A DNA stretch of 64,000 bases from Herbaspirillum chlorophenolicum (GCF_001189955.1 NZ_LFLT01000017.1:1-64000); one strand, 5' to 3'; counted from the first letter of the stretch, positions 1 through 8,257 are shown. The notes: a model not told the origin generated them from the sequence alone. Translations and numbers: made by a program.

Positions 1-2
1 GC

Positions 3-1082
3 GCACTGCTCAACGCGGTCAGCGAAAGCACCAGCGACCCCATCTTTGTGAAGAACCGCCAGGGCCTGATGATTTTCGCCAATCCGGCCACGCTGCAAAA
101 GCTTGGCAAGAGCTGGGAGGAAACCATGTACCGCTCCAGCCGCGAGCTGTTCATGATCGAGGAAGAGGCCGACCGCGTCGACCGCGACGACCGCCGCGTG
201 ATGGCGTCCGGCAAACCGGAGAAGCTGGAACAGACGCTTCATCTGCCCGAAGGCGTGATTACCTTCCAGACCGCCAAGGTGCCCTGGTTCGGCAAGGACG
301 GCAGTGTGCAAGGAGTGATCGGGATCAGCACCGACATCACCGAGCGCAAACTGGCCGAGGATGTGCTGCGCCAGCGCGAGAGCCAGCTGGAAAAGACCGT
401 GGTGCAGCGTACCGCGCTGCTGCGCGAACTGACCAATCACCTGGAGACGGTACGCGAAGAAGAAAAGCGCGCCATCGCGCGCGAATTGCACGACAACATG
501 GGCGCCTCGCTCACGGCCTTGTCGATGCATTTGGAAGGCGTCTACCAGGTGCTGCCAGGCGACGAAAAATGGATGGACCGCAAGGCCCGCATGCAGGGGC
601 TGCTGAAATCGCTGGTGGCCACCACGCGGCGCATCCAGACAGAACTGCGTCCTAATACGCTGGATTTGTTCGGATTGAAGGCGGCGATTTCGGAACAGCT
701 CGACGAGCTGCACGAGCGCACCGGCATCGCCTGCCATGCCAGCCTGCCGGACGAGGACGTGGAAGTCGGGCATGAGATGGAGATTGCCATTTACCGCATG
801 CTGCAGGAGGCGCTCAACAACGTCACCAAGCACGCCAAGGCCAGCAAGGTGGACGTCATCCTCGACATCGACGAAGACCATGTAGCGCTGACAGTGCGCG
901 ACGACGGCGTGGGCATTCCCGAGGAGCGGCGCGACAACCACAAGACCTATGGCCTGCGCGGCCTGCGCGAGCGGGCCACCTATTTCGGCGGCAAGGTCGA
1001 CATCCGCTCCACCCCCGGCAAGGGAGCGCTGGTCACCATCAGCCTGCCTATCAGGCCGGAGATGGCGCCCACTGAAAACTGA
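3..1082 (+). CDS. PAS-domain sensor histidine kinase, NarX/HisKA_3 type (5' end cut off)
   Basis: The frame is open to the left edge, so the true start lies outside the window; 359 codons are visible. The visible N-terminus is a PAS domain (VSESTSDPIFVKNRQG, then a PAC-like stretch ending DITERKLAE), followed by a short coiled coil. A HisKA_3 dimerisation box follows, with the phospho-acceptor His at about visible residue 163 (IARELHDNMGA). The C-terminus is a HATPase_c domain with N-box, DDGVGIP and GLRGLRERA. This is the NarX/DegS/UhpB-type kinase architecture, normally paired with a LuxR-type response regulator. No such regulator follows in this window, so it probably lies upstream. The stimulus is unknown. 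Confidence 0.9.
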   Translation, partial: ALLNAVSESTSDPIFVKNRQGLMIFANPATLQKLGKSWEETMYRSSRELFMIEEEADRVDRDDRRVMASGKPEKLEQTLHLPEGVITFQTAKVPWFGKDGSVQGVIGISTDITERKLAEDVLRQRESQLEKTVVQRTALLRELTNHLETVREEEKRAIARELHDNMGASLTALSMHLEGVYQVLPGDEKWMDRKARMQGLLKSLVATTRRIQTELRPNTLDLFGLKAAISEQLDELHERTGIACHASLPDEDVEVGHEMEIAIYRMLQEALNNVTKHAKASKVDVILDIDEDHVALTVRDDGVGIPEERRDNHKTYGLRGLRERATYFGGKVDIRSTPGKGALVTISLPIRPEMAPTEN

Positions 1083-1276
1083 GCAATTGTGCCCGTGGGC
1101 AAGCCCGCAGCGTAGGAAGAGTCCTACGCAAGAATCGGACAGGGCTGATTTTGTGCCGCAGCATTTTCGGCGAACATATGTTTGTCGTGCGGCAGGGCGA
1201 AGAAATACCTCAAGCGTTCTGGCCGATTGCATGGCGATTTGCCCACGGCCACATGGGTGGCCCCCAGGGAGGGACC

Positions 1277-1625
1277 ATGAAAAAAACATTACTTGGATTC
1301 TGCCTGCTGGCGGGAATGTCGGCAGCGGCCTTGCAGGCCAACGCCCAACGTCTCGGTGTGCCATTGGAAGATTCGGCCTCGCGCTGGTCATCGTCGGTAA
1401 TGGAACGTCACGCGCCGATGGATTCCGCACAGTTGCAGAAGTTGGGGCAAAAAAAAATTCCGCTACATGGACATGGCCCAGATCAAGCGTTCGAAATCGA
1501 TTCGTAACGCGGTGATCATTCATGGTCTGGACGATGCCAGTCAAAATGGCGTTTCGCAGCAGCAAGTCTACCGTCGCAATTTCCCGTCAGGCCACCCCAT
1601 CGTGATCATGCGTCCGATGACCTGA
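1277..1625 (+). pseudogene. Small secreted protein split by a frameshift at a run of nine A
   Basis: An ATG preceded by GGGAGGG opens a frame with a clear signal peptide (MKKTLLGFCLLAGMSAAALQ, cleavage near AQANAQ). The frame proceeds normally to GQKK at 1445-1456 and then, as written, ends at 1507 after an unconvincing tail. Skipping one base in the A9 tract (1449-1457) gives a frame starting FRYMDMAQIKRSKSIRNA and running to TGA at 1623-1625, for a coherent protein of about 115 residues. With eight A residues the gene would be intact. It may be a real inactivating or phase-variable indel, a recoding site or a sequence error. I do not recognise the family. Confidence 0.6.
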
Positions 1626-1747
1626 TACTGCAGAGCTGCAGTAAGCGGATGCAAGCGATGTAACGTTTGCCGGTATTTGCCAGCGGCGAGGAATTCGAGC
1701 CGCTTTCAACCGTCAAATTTACTCCCACATTTCAATGAGGTGCAGTC

Positions 1748-1963
1748 ATGAAAACAATTCAAAAAGTCGCGATCACTTCCATCGCCGTGTTTGCTTTTTC
1801 GGCATTGACCGGTTGCAGCAACATGTCGCAACGTGACAAGAACACCGCAATCGGTGCGGGTATCGGCGCAGTCGGCGGCGCTGTGTTGACCGGTGGCAGC
1901 GGCATCGGTACTGCTGGTGGCGCAGCCGTGGGGGGCGTGATCGGTAACCAGATCGGACGCTAA
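1748..1963 (+). CDS. Glycine-zipper lipoprotein, OsmB-like
   Basis: This is a 71-residue protein. Its type II signal peptide ends in the lipobox LTGC (residues about 20-23), giving a lipidated Cys. The mature part carries a glycine-zipper 2TM-type segment (IGAGIGAVGGAVLTGGSG and a second GGAAVGGVIGNQIG). These zipper lipoproteins (OsmB, SlyB, Pcp families) are envelope proteins often induced by osmotic or envelope stress. A GAGGTG ribosome site lies 9 bases before the ATG. A strong bidirectional terminator separates it from the convergent gene downstream. The family call rests on the lipobox and zipper only, so the precise role is unknown. Confidence 0.85.
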   Translation: MKTIQKVAITSIAVFAFSALTGCSNMSQRDKNTAIGAGIGAVGGAVLTGGSGIGTAGGAAVGGVIGNQIGR

Positions 1964-2043
1964 CGGAAGGTCCATATTGGAAACGCCGGCGGGCCTGCGT
2001 TCCCCGGTATAACCGCCGCGTTTGGTGAGGCAACACGCAATAG

Positions 2044-2070
2044 AAAAAAGCCGGCTGAGCCGGCTTTTTT
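2044..2070. terminator. Bidirectional intrinsic terminator
   Basis: AAAAAAGCCGGC pairs with GCCGGCTTTTTT around a short loop, with an A-tract on the left and a T-tract on the right. It can therefore stop transcription from both the lipoprotein gene and the convergent gene. Confidence 0.9.
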
Positions 2071-2093
2071 GTTGAGACCCGCGCCCATGCCAT

Positions 2094-2414
2094 TCAGGCG
2101 GCCGGGGCAGTCTCTTTGTAATCCTTGTAGATGCGCTTGGCGCGTTCCATGTCTGCCTTTTTCGCTGCGCCGGCATCCCCCCGGCAGCTCTTGGCCTGCT
2201 TGCCGCGCATGCCCTTGCAGGCCTGCAGAGCCTCGCCGTAGGCGGCGTTGGCTTCCTTGACCAGGTTCTGGTAGCGCGCCTTGGGGGTATCGTCGGGCTT
2301 GTACCAGCGGGCCGGGTCGGCCTTGCTGACGTCTTCTTCGGCCGCATGGGCAAAAGGGGCGCACAGCGTCGCCGAGGCAACCAGGAAAGAGACTGCGAGG
2401 ATGTTTTTCTTCAT
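2094..2414 (-). CDS. Small secreted protein of unknown function
   Basis: The product has 106 residues. Residues 1-24 form a signal peptide (MKKNILAVSFLVASATLCAP..AHA), so the mature protein of about 82 residues should be periplasmic. The mature part is highly charged and Lys/Ala-rich, with two Cys residues (ACKGM and SCRGD) that could form a disulfide. Repeated AKKADMERAKRIYKDYKE-type stretches suggest alpha-helix. It resembles the poorly characterised short secreted proteins common in Burkholderiales; I do not recognise a named family. The start has a ribosome site (GAGGTGAGC on the minus strand). Confidence 0.75.
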   Translation of the reverse strand: MKKNILAVSFLVASATLCAPFAHAAEEDVSKADPARWYKPDDTPKARYQNLVKEANAAYGEALQACKGMRGKQAKSCRGDAGAAKKADMERAKRIYKDYKETAPAA

Positions 2415-2844
2415 AGGCTCACCTCATGAGGGAAATTGGCAAAGGCGCGGGCGGCCGGTAATGCAGGTATCGGCAGGCCGGTGGCAGGGCGCCGGCAGCG
2501 CCGCACTCCCATCCGCAGGACGGATGTTATCAGGCTTGGGCAGTGGATAGGCTCGTGGCGTCTTGAGTGGCAACCAGCGTGCACTGCGATTACCGGCAGG
2601 AAAAGGCGCCCAGCCTTGTCGGGAAAGCGGAAAGCGCCCAATGGTGCGGAATTTGCTATATCGTTCTGGCATGCCATACCGGCGCTGGCGCTTGTTTTTA
2701 CGGCAATGCATGTTTTTTGAGCGGCAATGGGGTACTATTCCGGCCGTCAATCGCATGCTGCTTCGCAGCGCAATCGTTGGAAACGGATCAGCGAGTTTGA
2801 CTTGTTTGCGTTCTCATCAGAGCCGATAGCCAGTTCCTCCTTCT
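2415..2844. other. Intergenic region between divergent genes; no gene seen
   Basis: These 430 bases separate the secreted-protein gene from nasT and should hold both promoters. Short overlapping frames exist in several phases, but none has a plausible start, ribosome site or protein character. I could not settle on a convincing -35/-10 pair or sigma-54 element here. Confidence 0.5.
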
Positions 2845-3513
2845 ATGAAGCCCGGTAGCCCATCGACATCTTCCGCTCCCACGGGCGGGCGTCCGCTGCG
2901 TATCGTCATCGTCAATTCCGTGCCGCATCTGGAAGAAGACCATGACGAAGCCGCGCATGAGCAGGCGCAACAGCGTGCCGAGGCGCTGCGTGCCGGGCTG
3001 CTGGATGCCGGATACAACATCATCGCCGCGTTGCCGGCCGACCTTTCGCTGCCGGACCGCATTGCCGGCCTGCAGCCGGACATGATCATCATCGAAGCCG
3101 AGTCCGATGCGCGCGATGTGCTGGAGCACATCGTGATCGCCACCCGCGATGAACGCCGCCCCATCGTCATGTTCACCGAAGACGACGACACCTCCAGCAT
3201 GGAAGCCGCCATGGCCGCCGGTGTGACTGCCTATATCGTGGCGGGCTTGCATTCCGAACGGGTCAAGCCGGTGCTGGACGTGGCGTTGGCGCGTTTCCGC
3301 CAGGAGCAGAAGCTGCTGGCCGAGCTTTCCGATACCCGGAACAAGCTGGCCGAACGCAAACTGGTCGAACGCGCCAAGGGGGTGCTGATGGCGCGCAAGG
3401 GCTTGTCCGAAGACCAGGCCTACCAGAAGCTGCGCGGCATGGCGATGAACCGCAATCTCAAGCTTTCCGAAGTGGCCCAGCGCCTGCTGGATGCCGAGGA
3501 CTTGCTGGGCTGA
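2845..3513 (+). CDS. nasT: NasT-type ANTAR response regulator (transcription antiterminator)
   Basis: The 222-residue product has an N-terminal receiver-like domain (residues about 18-145; PIVMFTEDDD and AGVTAYIVAGLHSERVKP are typical NasT strings). A linker helix and a C-terminal ANTAR RNA-binding domain follow (about 160-220; LVERAKGVLMARKGLSEDQAY). NasT proteins bind two-hexaloop RNA hairpins in leaders of nitrate-assimilation genes and prevent termination. Just such a leader precedes nrtA downstream, which supports the name. The receiver is degenerate: the phospho-acceptor position after the third strand reads IIIEAES, with Glu rather than Asp, and the acidic pair at strand 1 is missing (IVIVNSV). 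Control is therefore probably by a partner protein such as NasS, which is not in this window. Confidence 0.9.
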   Translation: MKPGSPSTSSAPTGGRPLRIVIVNSVPHLEEDHDEAAHEQAQQRAEALRAGLLDAGYNIIAALPADLSLPDRIAGLQPDMIIIEAESDARDVLEHIVIATRDERRPIVMFTEDDDTSSMEAAMAAGVTAYIVAGLHSERVKPVLDVALARFRQEQKLLAELSDTRNKLAERKLVERAKGVLMARKGLSEDQAYQKLRGMAMNRNLKLSEVAQRLLDAEDLLG

Positions 3514-3568
3514 GCATTTCTTTCCGGCTGTTTTTCTCTCCTTTTCTCTTCCGCCAATTTGGTGCAAG

Positions 3569-3583
3569 GCACAAATGAAGTGC
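3569..3583. promoter_or_regulatory. Candidate NtrC binding site
   Basis: GCAC-N7-GTGC (GCACAAATGAAGTGC) matches the NtrC half-site arrangement seen upstream of glnA. It lies about 160 bases before the predicted sigma-54 start, a normal enhancer distance. Only one clear site is visible. Confidence 0.55.
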
Positions 3584-3708
3584 GGCGAAGCGCTCGTTTT
3601 GCTGGCGTTTCATGCCTCCCCCGAAGCGGGGTCGCATGTTCTTCCGCATCCACCGCCGATCCCGTTTCCATAGGGGATTGCCGGCATGCCGCACGGTTTT
3701 CCATTCCT

Positions 3709-3725
3709 CTGGCACGGTCTTTGCT
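3709..3725 (+). promoter_or_regulatory. Sigma-54 (-24/-12) promoter of the nitrate uptake operon
   Basis: CTGGCACGGTCTTTGCT fits the consensus YTGGCACGrNNNTTGCW at every defined position, with GG at 3711-3712 and GC at 3723-3724. Predicted transcription start is near 3736, immediately at the first hairpin of the ANTAR leader. Confidence 0.85.
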
Positions 3726-3734
3726 GAACCAGCC

Positions 3735-3783
3735 CTCGTAGCGCAACGAGTGCGCAATAGATGCGGCCAACGGAGGTTGCATC
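3735..3783 (+). promoter_or_regulatory. Two-hexaloop ANTAR (NasT) RNA element in the nrt leader
   Basis: Hairpin P1 is CTCGT/ACGAG (3735-3750) with loop AGCGCA. Hairpin P2 is GATGCGGCC/GGTTGCATC (3760-3783, two G-U pairs) with loop AACGGA. Both loops are six bases with A at position 1 and G at position 4, the signature bound by ANTAR proteins. A 9-base linker separates them, and an intrinsic terminator follows 9 bases later. Confidence 0.85.
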
Positions 3784-3792
3784 GCCCAAGAC

Positions 3793-3843
3793 AAAGGCGT
3801 CTTTCGACATGAAGCAATTCATGCCGGAATACGCCTTTTTTTG
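3793..3843 (+). terminator. Leader terminator controlled by NasT antitermination
   Basis: A long hairpin is built from AAAGGCGT/ACGCCTTT, then TTTCG/CGGAA, then CATGAA/TTCATG with a GCAA tip. A run of seven T ends the hairpin. It lies between the sigma-54 start and nrtA, so unless it is bypassed the operon is not transcribed. Confidence 0.85.
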
Positions 3844-3871
3844 TTTATCGGTTAGCAATGGGGGAAATGCC

Positions 3872-5158
3872 ATGGATTTCCAAGAGCAGGCGGGCAAGGC
3901 AGTGGCCGGGGCAGTCAAGGACGCGGAAGTGGACGGTACGCGCCGCAAGATCATTCATACCGCGGGCATCGCGGCGGGAGCGAGCATGATGGGTTTAGCC
4001 ACCGGCGGCGCCTGGGCGGCCGGTTCCGACAAACCGGAGAAGGAAGAGGTCAAGATCGGTTTCATTCCCCTGACCGACTGTGCCTCGGTGGTGATGGCTT
4101 CGGTGCTGGGTTTCGACAAGAAGTACGGCATCAAGATCGTGCCCAGCAAGGAGGCCTCCTGGGCCGGTGTGCGCGACAAGCTGACCAACGGCGAACTGGA
4201 CGCCGCCCACGTGCTGTACGGCCTGATCTACGGCGTGCAACTGGGCATCGGCGGGCAGAAGAAGGACATGGCGGTGCTGATGGGCCTGAACCACAATGGC
4301 CAGGCCATCACGCTGTCCAAGAAGCTGGCCGACAAGGGCGCGGTGGATGGCGCTTCGCTGGCCAAGCTGATGCAGATCGACAAGCGCGAATACACCTTCG
4401 CCCAGACCTTCCCCACCGGCACCCACGCGATGTGGCTGTACTACTGGCTGGCGGCCAACGGCATCAATCCGATGAAGGATGCCAAGGTCATCACCGTGCC
4501 GCCGCCGCAGATGGTGGCCAACATGCGCGTCGGGAACATGGATGGCTTCTGTGTGGGCGAGCCCTGGGGCCATCGCGCCATCGTCGATGGCGTGGGCATC
4601 ACCGCCACCACCACCCAGGACATCTGGAAAGACCACCCGGAAAAGGTGCTGGGTACCTCGCTGGAATTCGTCAAGAAATACCCCAACACCTGCCGCGCGA
4701 TGATGGCCGCCATCCTCGATGCCAGCAAATGGATCGATGCTTCGCTGACCAACAAGAACAAGATGGCCGAGGTCATCGCCGACAAGTCTTACGTCAACAC
4801 CAGCAAGGACGTGATCGACCAGCGCATCCTGGGCCGCTACCAGAACGGCCTGGGCAAGACCTGGGACGACCCCAACTACATGAAGTTCTACGACGACGGC
4901 ACGGTCAACTTCCCGTACCTGTCGGACGGCATGTGGTTCATGACCCAGCACCGCCGCTGGGGCCTGTTGAAGAGCGATCCGGATTACCTCGCCGTGGCCA
5001 AGGCGGTCAACCAGATCGACCTGTTCAAGGACGCTGCGGCGATGACCAAGACGCCGGTGCCCAAGGATGTCATGCGCACGTCCAAGTTCATGGACGGCAC
5101 CGTGTGGGATGGCAAGAATCCGGCGGCCTACGCGCAGTCGTTCAAGATCAAGGTCTGA
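3872..5158 (+). CDS. nrtA: Nitrate ABC transporter, periplasmic nitrate-binding protein
   Basis: The product has 428 residues from the ATG at 3872, which has GGGGA at the right distance. Earlier in-frame starts fall inside the leader hairpins and are rejected. A twin-arginine-like signal (TRRKIIHTAG followed by a hydrophobic Ala/Gly-rich stretch) suggests Tat export of a folded protein. The rest is the NrtA/SsuA-type binding fold; VKIGFIPLTDCASVVMA, PTGTHAMWLYYWLA and GEPWGHRA are characteristic of nitrate/nitrite binding proteins. It delivers nitrate to NrtB/NrtC. It is the first gene of nrtABC plus a receptor-like gene, controlled by sigma-54 and the NasT leader. Confidence 0.93.
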   Translation: MDFQEQAGKAVAGAVKDAEVDGTRRKIIHTAGIAAGASMMGLATGGAWAAGSDKPEKEEVKIGFIPLTDCASVVMASVLGFDKKYGIKIVPSKEASWAGVRDKLTNGELDAAHVLYGLIYGVQLGIGGQKKDMAVLMGLNHNGQAITLSKKLADKGAVDGASLAKLMQIDKREYTFAQTFPTGTHAMWLYYWLAANGINPMKDAKVITVPPPQMVANMRVGNMDGFCVGEPWGHRAIVDGVGITATTTQDIWKDHPEKVLGTSLEFVKKYPNTCRAMMAAILDASKWIDASLTNKNKMAEVIADKSYVNTSKDVIDQRILGRYQNGLGKTWDDPNYMKFYDDGTVNFPYLSDGMWFMTQHRRWGLLKSDPDYLAVAKAVNQIDLFKDAAAMTKTPVPKDVMRTSKFMDGTVWDGKNPAAYAQSFKIKV

Positions 5159-5203
5159 TCGCCGGCCGCATGCGATTGAAGTTCCATCAGGAGGGGAGTC
5201 GAA

Positions 5204-6133
5204 ATGAGCGCAGTCATGGAAAACATCATGGGCGATAACGCCAAGCCGGCCGCCGAGGCGCCTGCCGCGGTGCGTGGCGCCGAAGCCGCCAACGAGGCCC
5301 GGGCGGCGACGCCTGCGCCGGCTGCCGCATCCCGTGCGGCCAGGCGCCGCATCGCCGGCAGCGGCGCCTTCATGCGCATTGTGCCGCCGCTGCTGGGGGT
5401 GGCAGTGCTGGTGCTGGTCTGGCAGATCATCGCCTTGAAGAACAGCAGTTTCCCGACGCCGCTGGCGACGCTGCAGGAAGCGATCAGCATGTTCTCCGAT
5501 CCCTTCTATCGCAACAGCCCCAATGACCAGGGCATCGGCTGGAACGTGCTGGCTTCGCTGCAGCGCGTGGGCGTGGGCTTCGGCCTGGCGGCGCTGGTTG
5601 GCATTCCGCTGGGGTTCGCCATCGGCCGCGTGCAGTTCCTGTCGGCCATGTTCGGCCCCATCATCAGCCTGTTGAAGCCGGTGTCGCCGCTGGCCTGGCT
5701 GCCGATCGGCCTGCTGGTGTTCAAGTCGGCCAACCCGGCGGCGATCTGGTCGATCTTCATCTGCTCGATCTGGCCGATGATCATCAACACCGCAGTGGGC
5801 GTGCAGCGCGTGCCGCAGGACTACATGAACGTGGCGCGCGTGCTGAACCTGTCGGAATGGAAGATCCTGACCAAGATCCTGTTTCCCTCGGTGCTGCCTT
5901 ACATGCTGACCGGTGTGCGGCTGTCCATCGGTACCGCCTGGCTGGTGATCGTCGCCGCCGAGATGCTGACCGGCGGCGTGGGCATCGGCTTCTGGGTCTG
6001 GGATGAATGGAACAACCTGAACGTGCCGCACATCATCATCGCCATCGTCGTCATCGGCGTGGTCGGTCTGATCCTGGAGCAGGCGCTGGTGGCGCTGGCC
6101 AAGGCATTCACCTATGAACAGGTCAGCAACTGA
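5204..6133 (+). CDS. nrtB: Nitrate ABC transporter, membrane permease
   Basis: The 309-residue inner-membrane protein follows nrtA by 45 bases, with a strong AGGAGGGG ribosome site. An Ala/Pro-rich cytoplasmic N-terminus (about 50 residues) precedes roughly six membrane segments. The binding-protein-dependent transport signature lies around [22 protein letters not shown] (EAA loop that contacts the ATPase). The terminal part ([20 protein letters not shown]) is typical of NrtB/SsuC permeases. It forms the nitrate channel with NrtC as motor. Confidence 0.92.
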   Translation: MSAVMENIMGDNAKPAAEAPAAVRGAEAANEARAATPAPAAASRAARRRIAGSGAFMRIVPPLLGVAVLVLVWQIIALKNSSFPTPLATLQEAISMFSDPFYRNSPNDQGIGWNVLASLQRVGVGFGLAALVGIPLGFAIGRVQFLSAMFGPIISLLKPVSPLAWLPIGLLVFKSANPAAIWSIFICSIWPMIINTAVGVQRVPQDYMNVARVLNLSEWKILTKILFPSVLPYMLTGVRLSIGTAWLVIVAAEMLTGGVGIGFWVWDEWNNLNVPHIIIAIVVIGVVGLILEQALVALAKAFTYEQVSN

Positions 6134-6153
6134 AACCGAACGCGGGGGACATC

Positions 6154-6966
6154 ATGGAAAACATCAACGGCAAATTCATCGACATCCACGGCGTGGAAAT
6201 GGTGTTCAACACCAGGAAGGGCAGTTTCCATGCGCTGCGCGATATCAACCTGACGGTCGCCAAGGGCGAGTTCGTCACGCTGATCGGCCACTCCGGCTGC
6301 GGCAAGTCGACCCTGCTGAACCTGATCGCCGGCCTGACCCGGCCCAGTGAAGGCGTCCTGCTGTGCGCCAACCGCGAGATCGGCGGCCCGTCGCCGGAGC
6401 GCGCGGTGGTGTTCCAGAATCATTCGCTGCTGCCCTGGCTGACCTGCTACGAGAACATCTACCTCGGCGTGGAGCGCGTGTTCGGCGCGCTTGAGGACCG
6501 CACCCAACTGCGCGACCGCACGCGCGCCGCGCTGGCGCTGGTGGGCCTGTCGGCGGCCGAGACCAGGCGCCCCAATGAAATCTCCGGCGGCATGAAGCAG
6601 CGGGTGGGCATCGCCCGCGCGCTGGCGATGGAGCCCAAGGTCTTGCTGATGGACGAGCCGTTCGGAGCGCTCGATGCACTGACGCGCGCCCACCTGCAGG
6701 ACGAGCTGCTCAAGATCGTGGCCAAGACCGAGTCCACCGTAGTCATGGTGACGCACGATGTCGACGAGGCCGTACTGCTGTCGGACCGCATCGTCATGAT
6801 GACCAACGGCCCGGCGGCAACGATCGGCGAGATCCTCGAAGTCGGGTTGCCGCGTCCGCGCGAGCGGGTTGCGCTGGCGCAGGACCAGCAGTACTCCGAG
6901 TACCGTACCGCGGTGCTGGAATTCCTCTACCGCAAACAGGCGCATCCGGCGCGTGAAGCCGCTTGA
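6154..6966 (+). CDS. nrtC: Nitrate ABC transporter, ATP-binding protein
   Basis: The product is a 270-residue single ABC ATPase. Walker [10 protein letters not shown] is at residues 45-53, the Q-loop Gln at 88, the signature SGGMKQR at 144-150 and Walker B LLMDEP at about 164-169, followed by the switch His ([10 protein letters not shown]). Length equals a plain NrtD/SsuB-type subunit, without the NrtA-like C-terminal regulatory domain of cyanobacterial NrtC. It starts 20 bases after nrtB and energises nitrate import. It could be named nrtD or nasD in other schemes. Confidence 0.92.
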   Translation: MENINGKFIDIHGVEMVFNTRKGSFHALRDINLTVAKGEFVTLIGHSGCGKSTLLNLIAGLTRPSEGVLLCANREIGGPSPERAVVFQNHSLLPWLTCYENIYLGVERVFGALEDRTQLRDRTRAALALVGLSAAETRRPNEISGGMKQRVGIARALAMEPKVLLMDEPFGALDALTRAHLQDELLKIVAKTESTVVMVTHDVDEAVLLSDRIVMMTNGPAATIGEILEVGLPRPRERVALAQDQQYSEYRTAVLEFLYRKQAHPAREAA

Positions 6967-6982
6967 ACCAGTGAGGTGAGCC

Positions 6983-7738
6983 ATGTCCAGCCAGGCCGCC
7001 GTGCAGGAAATGCATGGCACTGTTCCCATCCCGTTTGCGGCCGTCAACGATGCGCGCGCGATGCCGCAGGGGCATAGCGAGGCGTCTTCCTCAGATGATT
7101 CCGGCGTGGCGCCGTTGTCAGGCGAAGTATTCGGTGCGCTGATCAACCTCTCGGGCCGCCGGCGCTTCACGTCGCAGCGGCTGGTGCTGTATGCGGTGCT
7201 GGGTGCGCAGGGCCACGAAGGCGCAGTGGCGACCGCGCGCGAAGCGCTGGCCCTGTTCCGTGGGGCGCATCAGGCTTTGCTCAGGCGCTCCGGTGAGCTG
7301 CCGGGCGTGTTTTGTCCGGAACTGGAGGAGGTCTATTTCGGCAAGCCGCAAGGCGATGCGCGTATCGTGCATTTCAGCGAGCTGGCGGGCCGTGCGCTCA
7401 ACGCCATCGAGGACAAGCTCAAGTCAGCCCCGGAACTGCTGGAAGCGCTGGTGAAGGAGACCACGCCGCTGCTGGCGGTGCTGAACCAGATCACCGGGAT
7501 CTACGAGGAACAATCCAGGAAGCATTCGCGGCTCATGCGCGACCAGTTGCGCGGCATCATGACAGATATCGAGACCATTGCCCGCGAAGCCAAGATGGTG
7601 GCGTTCAATGCCCGCATCGTGGCGGCCCGTTCGGGCCAGGCCGGCCGGGAATTTTCGGTTGTGGCCGGTGTGCTGTCCAACATTACCGGCGAGATCGATG
7701 AGTTGGTAAAGGCGGCGTTGAACGGTACGGCAGCCTGA
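6983..7738 (+). CDS. Soluble methyl-accepting-chemotaxis-like protein in the nitrate operon
   Basis: The 251-residue protein has no signal peptide, membrane segment or HAMP domain. The C-terminal third (residues about 180-245; IAREAKMVAFNARIVAARSGQAGREFSVVAG in part) matches the hairpin tip of chemotaxis receptors, but the long coiled-coil arms are missing. The N-terminal 150 residues match nothing I recognise. It follows nrtC by 16 bases with a GAGGTGA ribosome site and precedes the operon terminator, so it is co-expressed with nitrate transport. It may couple cytoplasmic nitrogen status to chemotaxis or second-messenger signalling; this is inference. Confidence 0.75.
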   Translation: MSSQAAVQEMHGTVPIPFAAVNDARAMPQGHSEASSSDDSGVAPLSGEVFGALINLSGRRRFTSQRLVLYAVLGAQGHEGAVATAREALALFRGAHQALLRRSGELPGVFCPELEEVYFGKPQGDARIVHFSELAGRALNAIEDKLKSAPELLEALVKETTPLLAVLNQITGIYEEQSRKHSRLMRDQLRGIMTDIETIAREAKMVAFNARIVAARSGQAGREFSVVAGVLSNITGEIDELVKAALNGTAA

Positions 7739-7762
7739 CGCCGCCCGACAGCCACGGCCAAT

Positions 7763-7800
7763 AAAAAACGCAGTCCGGTAATAAACCGGCTGCGTTTTTT
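7763..7800. terminator. Intrinsic terminator, end of nitrate operon
   Basis: AAAAAACGCAG and CCGGT pair with ACCGG and CTGCGTTTTTT around a short loop. A- and T-tracts on both sides make it usable by the convergent ygdD-like gene too. Confidence 0.9.
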
Positions 7801-7821
7801 GTTGCCGGCAAGCGCTTGCGT

Positions 7822-8199
7822 TCAGCGCATGCCCTTGTATGCCGACCATCCCACCAGCAGCCACGCCGCCAGGAAGGCGACGCCGCCGATGGGCGTGATC
7901 GCGCCCAGCACGCGTGTGCCGGTCAGCGCCAGCAGGTAGAGGCTGCCGCTGAAGATCACGATGCCGACCAGCATCAGGTTGCCGGCCCAGCTCATCATCG
8001 CGCCGCCGAATTTGGGCATCAGCAGGGCGACGGCGATCATGCCCAGCGCATGCATGACCTGGTAGGTGACGGCGGTATGCCAGATCACCAGCATCTCATC
8101 GGAAAGTATCTTCTTCAGTCCGTGCGCGCCGAAGGCGCCGCAACAGACGGCAATGAACATGTTGATGGCGCCGACGATGATGAGAGTGCGTTCATTCAT
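7822..8199 (-). CDS. ygdD: DUF423 family inner-membrane protein
   Basis: The product is a 125-residue hydrophobic protein with four predicted membrane segments. The start MNERTLIIVGAINMFIAVCCGAFGAHGLKK carries the hallmark GAFGAHGL motif of the DUF423/YgdD family, and the end (IGGVAFLAAWLLVGWSA) is also typical. The function of the family is unknown. The gene has its own terminator downstream and no obvious functional partner beside it. Confidence 0.88.
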   Translation of the reverse strand: MNERTLIIVGAINMFIAVCCGAFGAHGLKKILSDEMLVIWHTAVTYQVMHALGMIAVALLMPKFGGAMMSWAGNLMLVGIVIFSGSLYLLALTGTRVLGAITPIGGVAFLAAWLLVGWSAYKGMR

Positions 8200-8257
8200 A
8201 AAGCTATCCTTCCGGTGTTGTGCATGGTGTGCAGAGAGGTTGGCCGGGAATGCGGGC

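Noticed and set aside
3995-6031. A 678-codon minus-strand frame opposite nrtA and nrtB
   Set aside because: Same artefact: it mirrors two well-supported genes, has low-complexity His/Arg/Gln content and no ribosome site.
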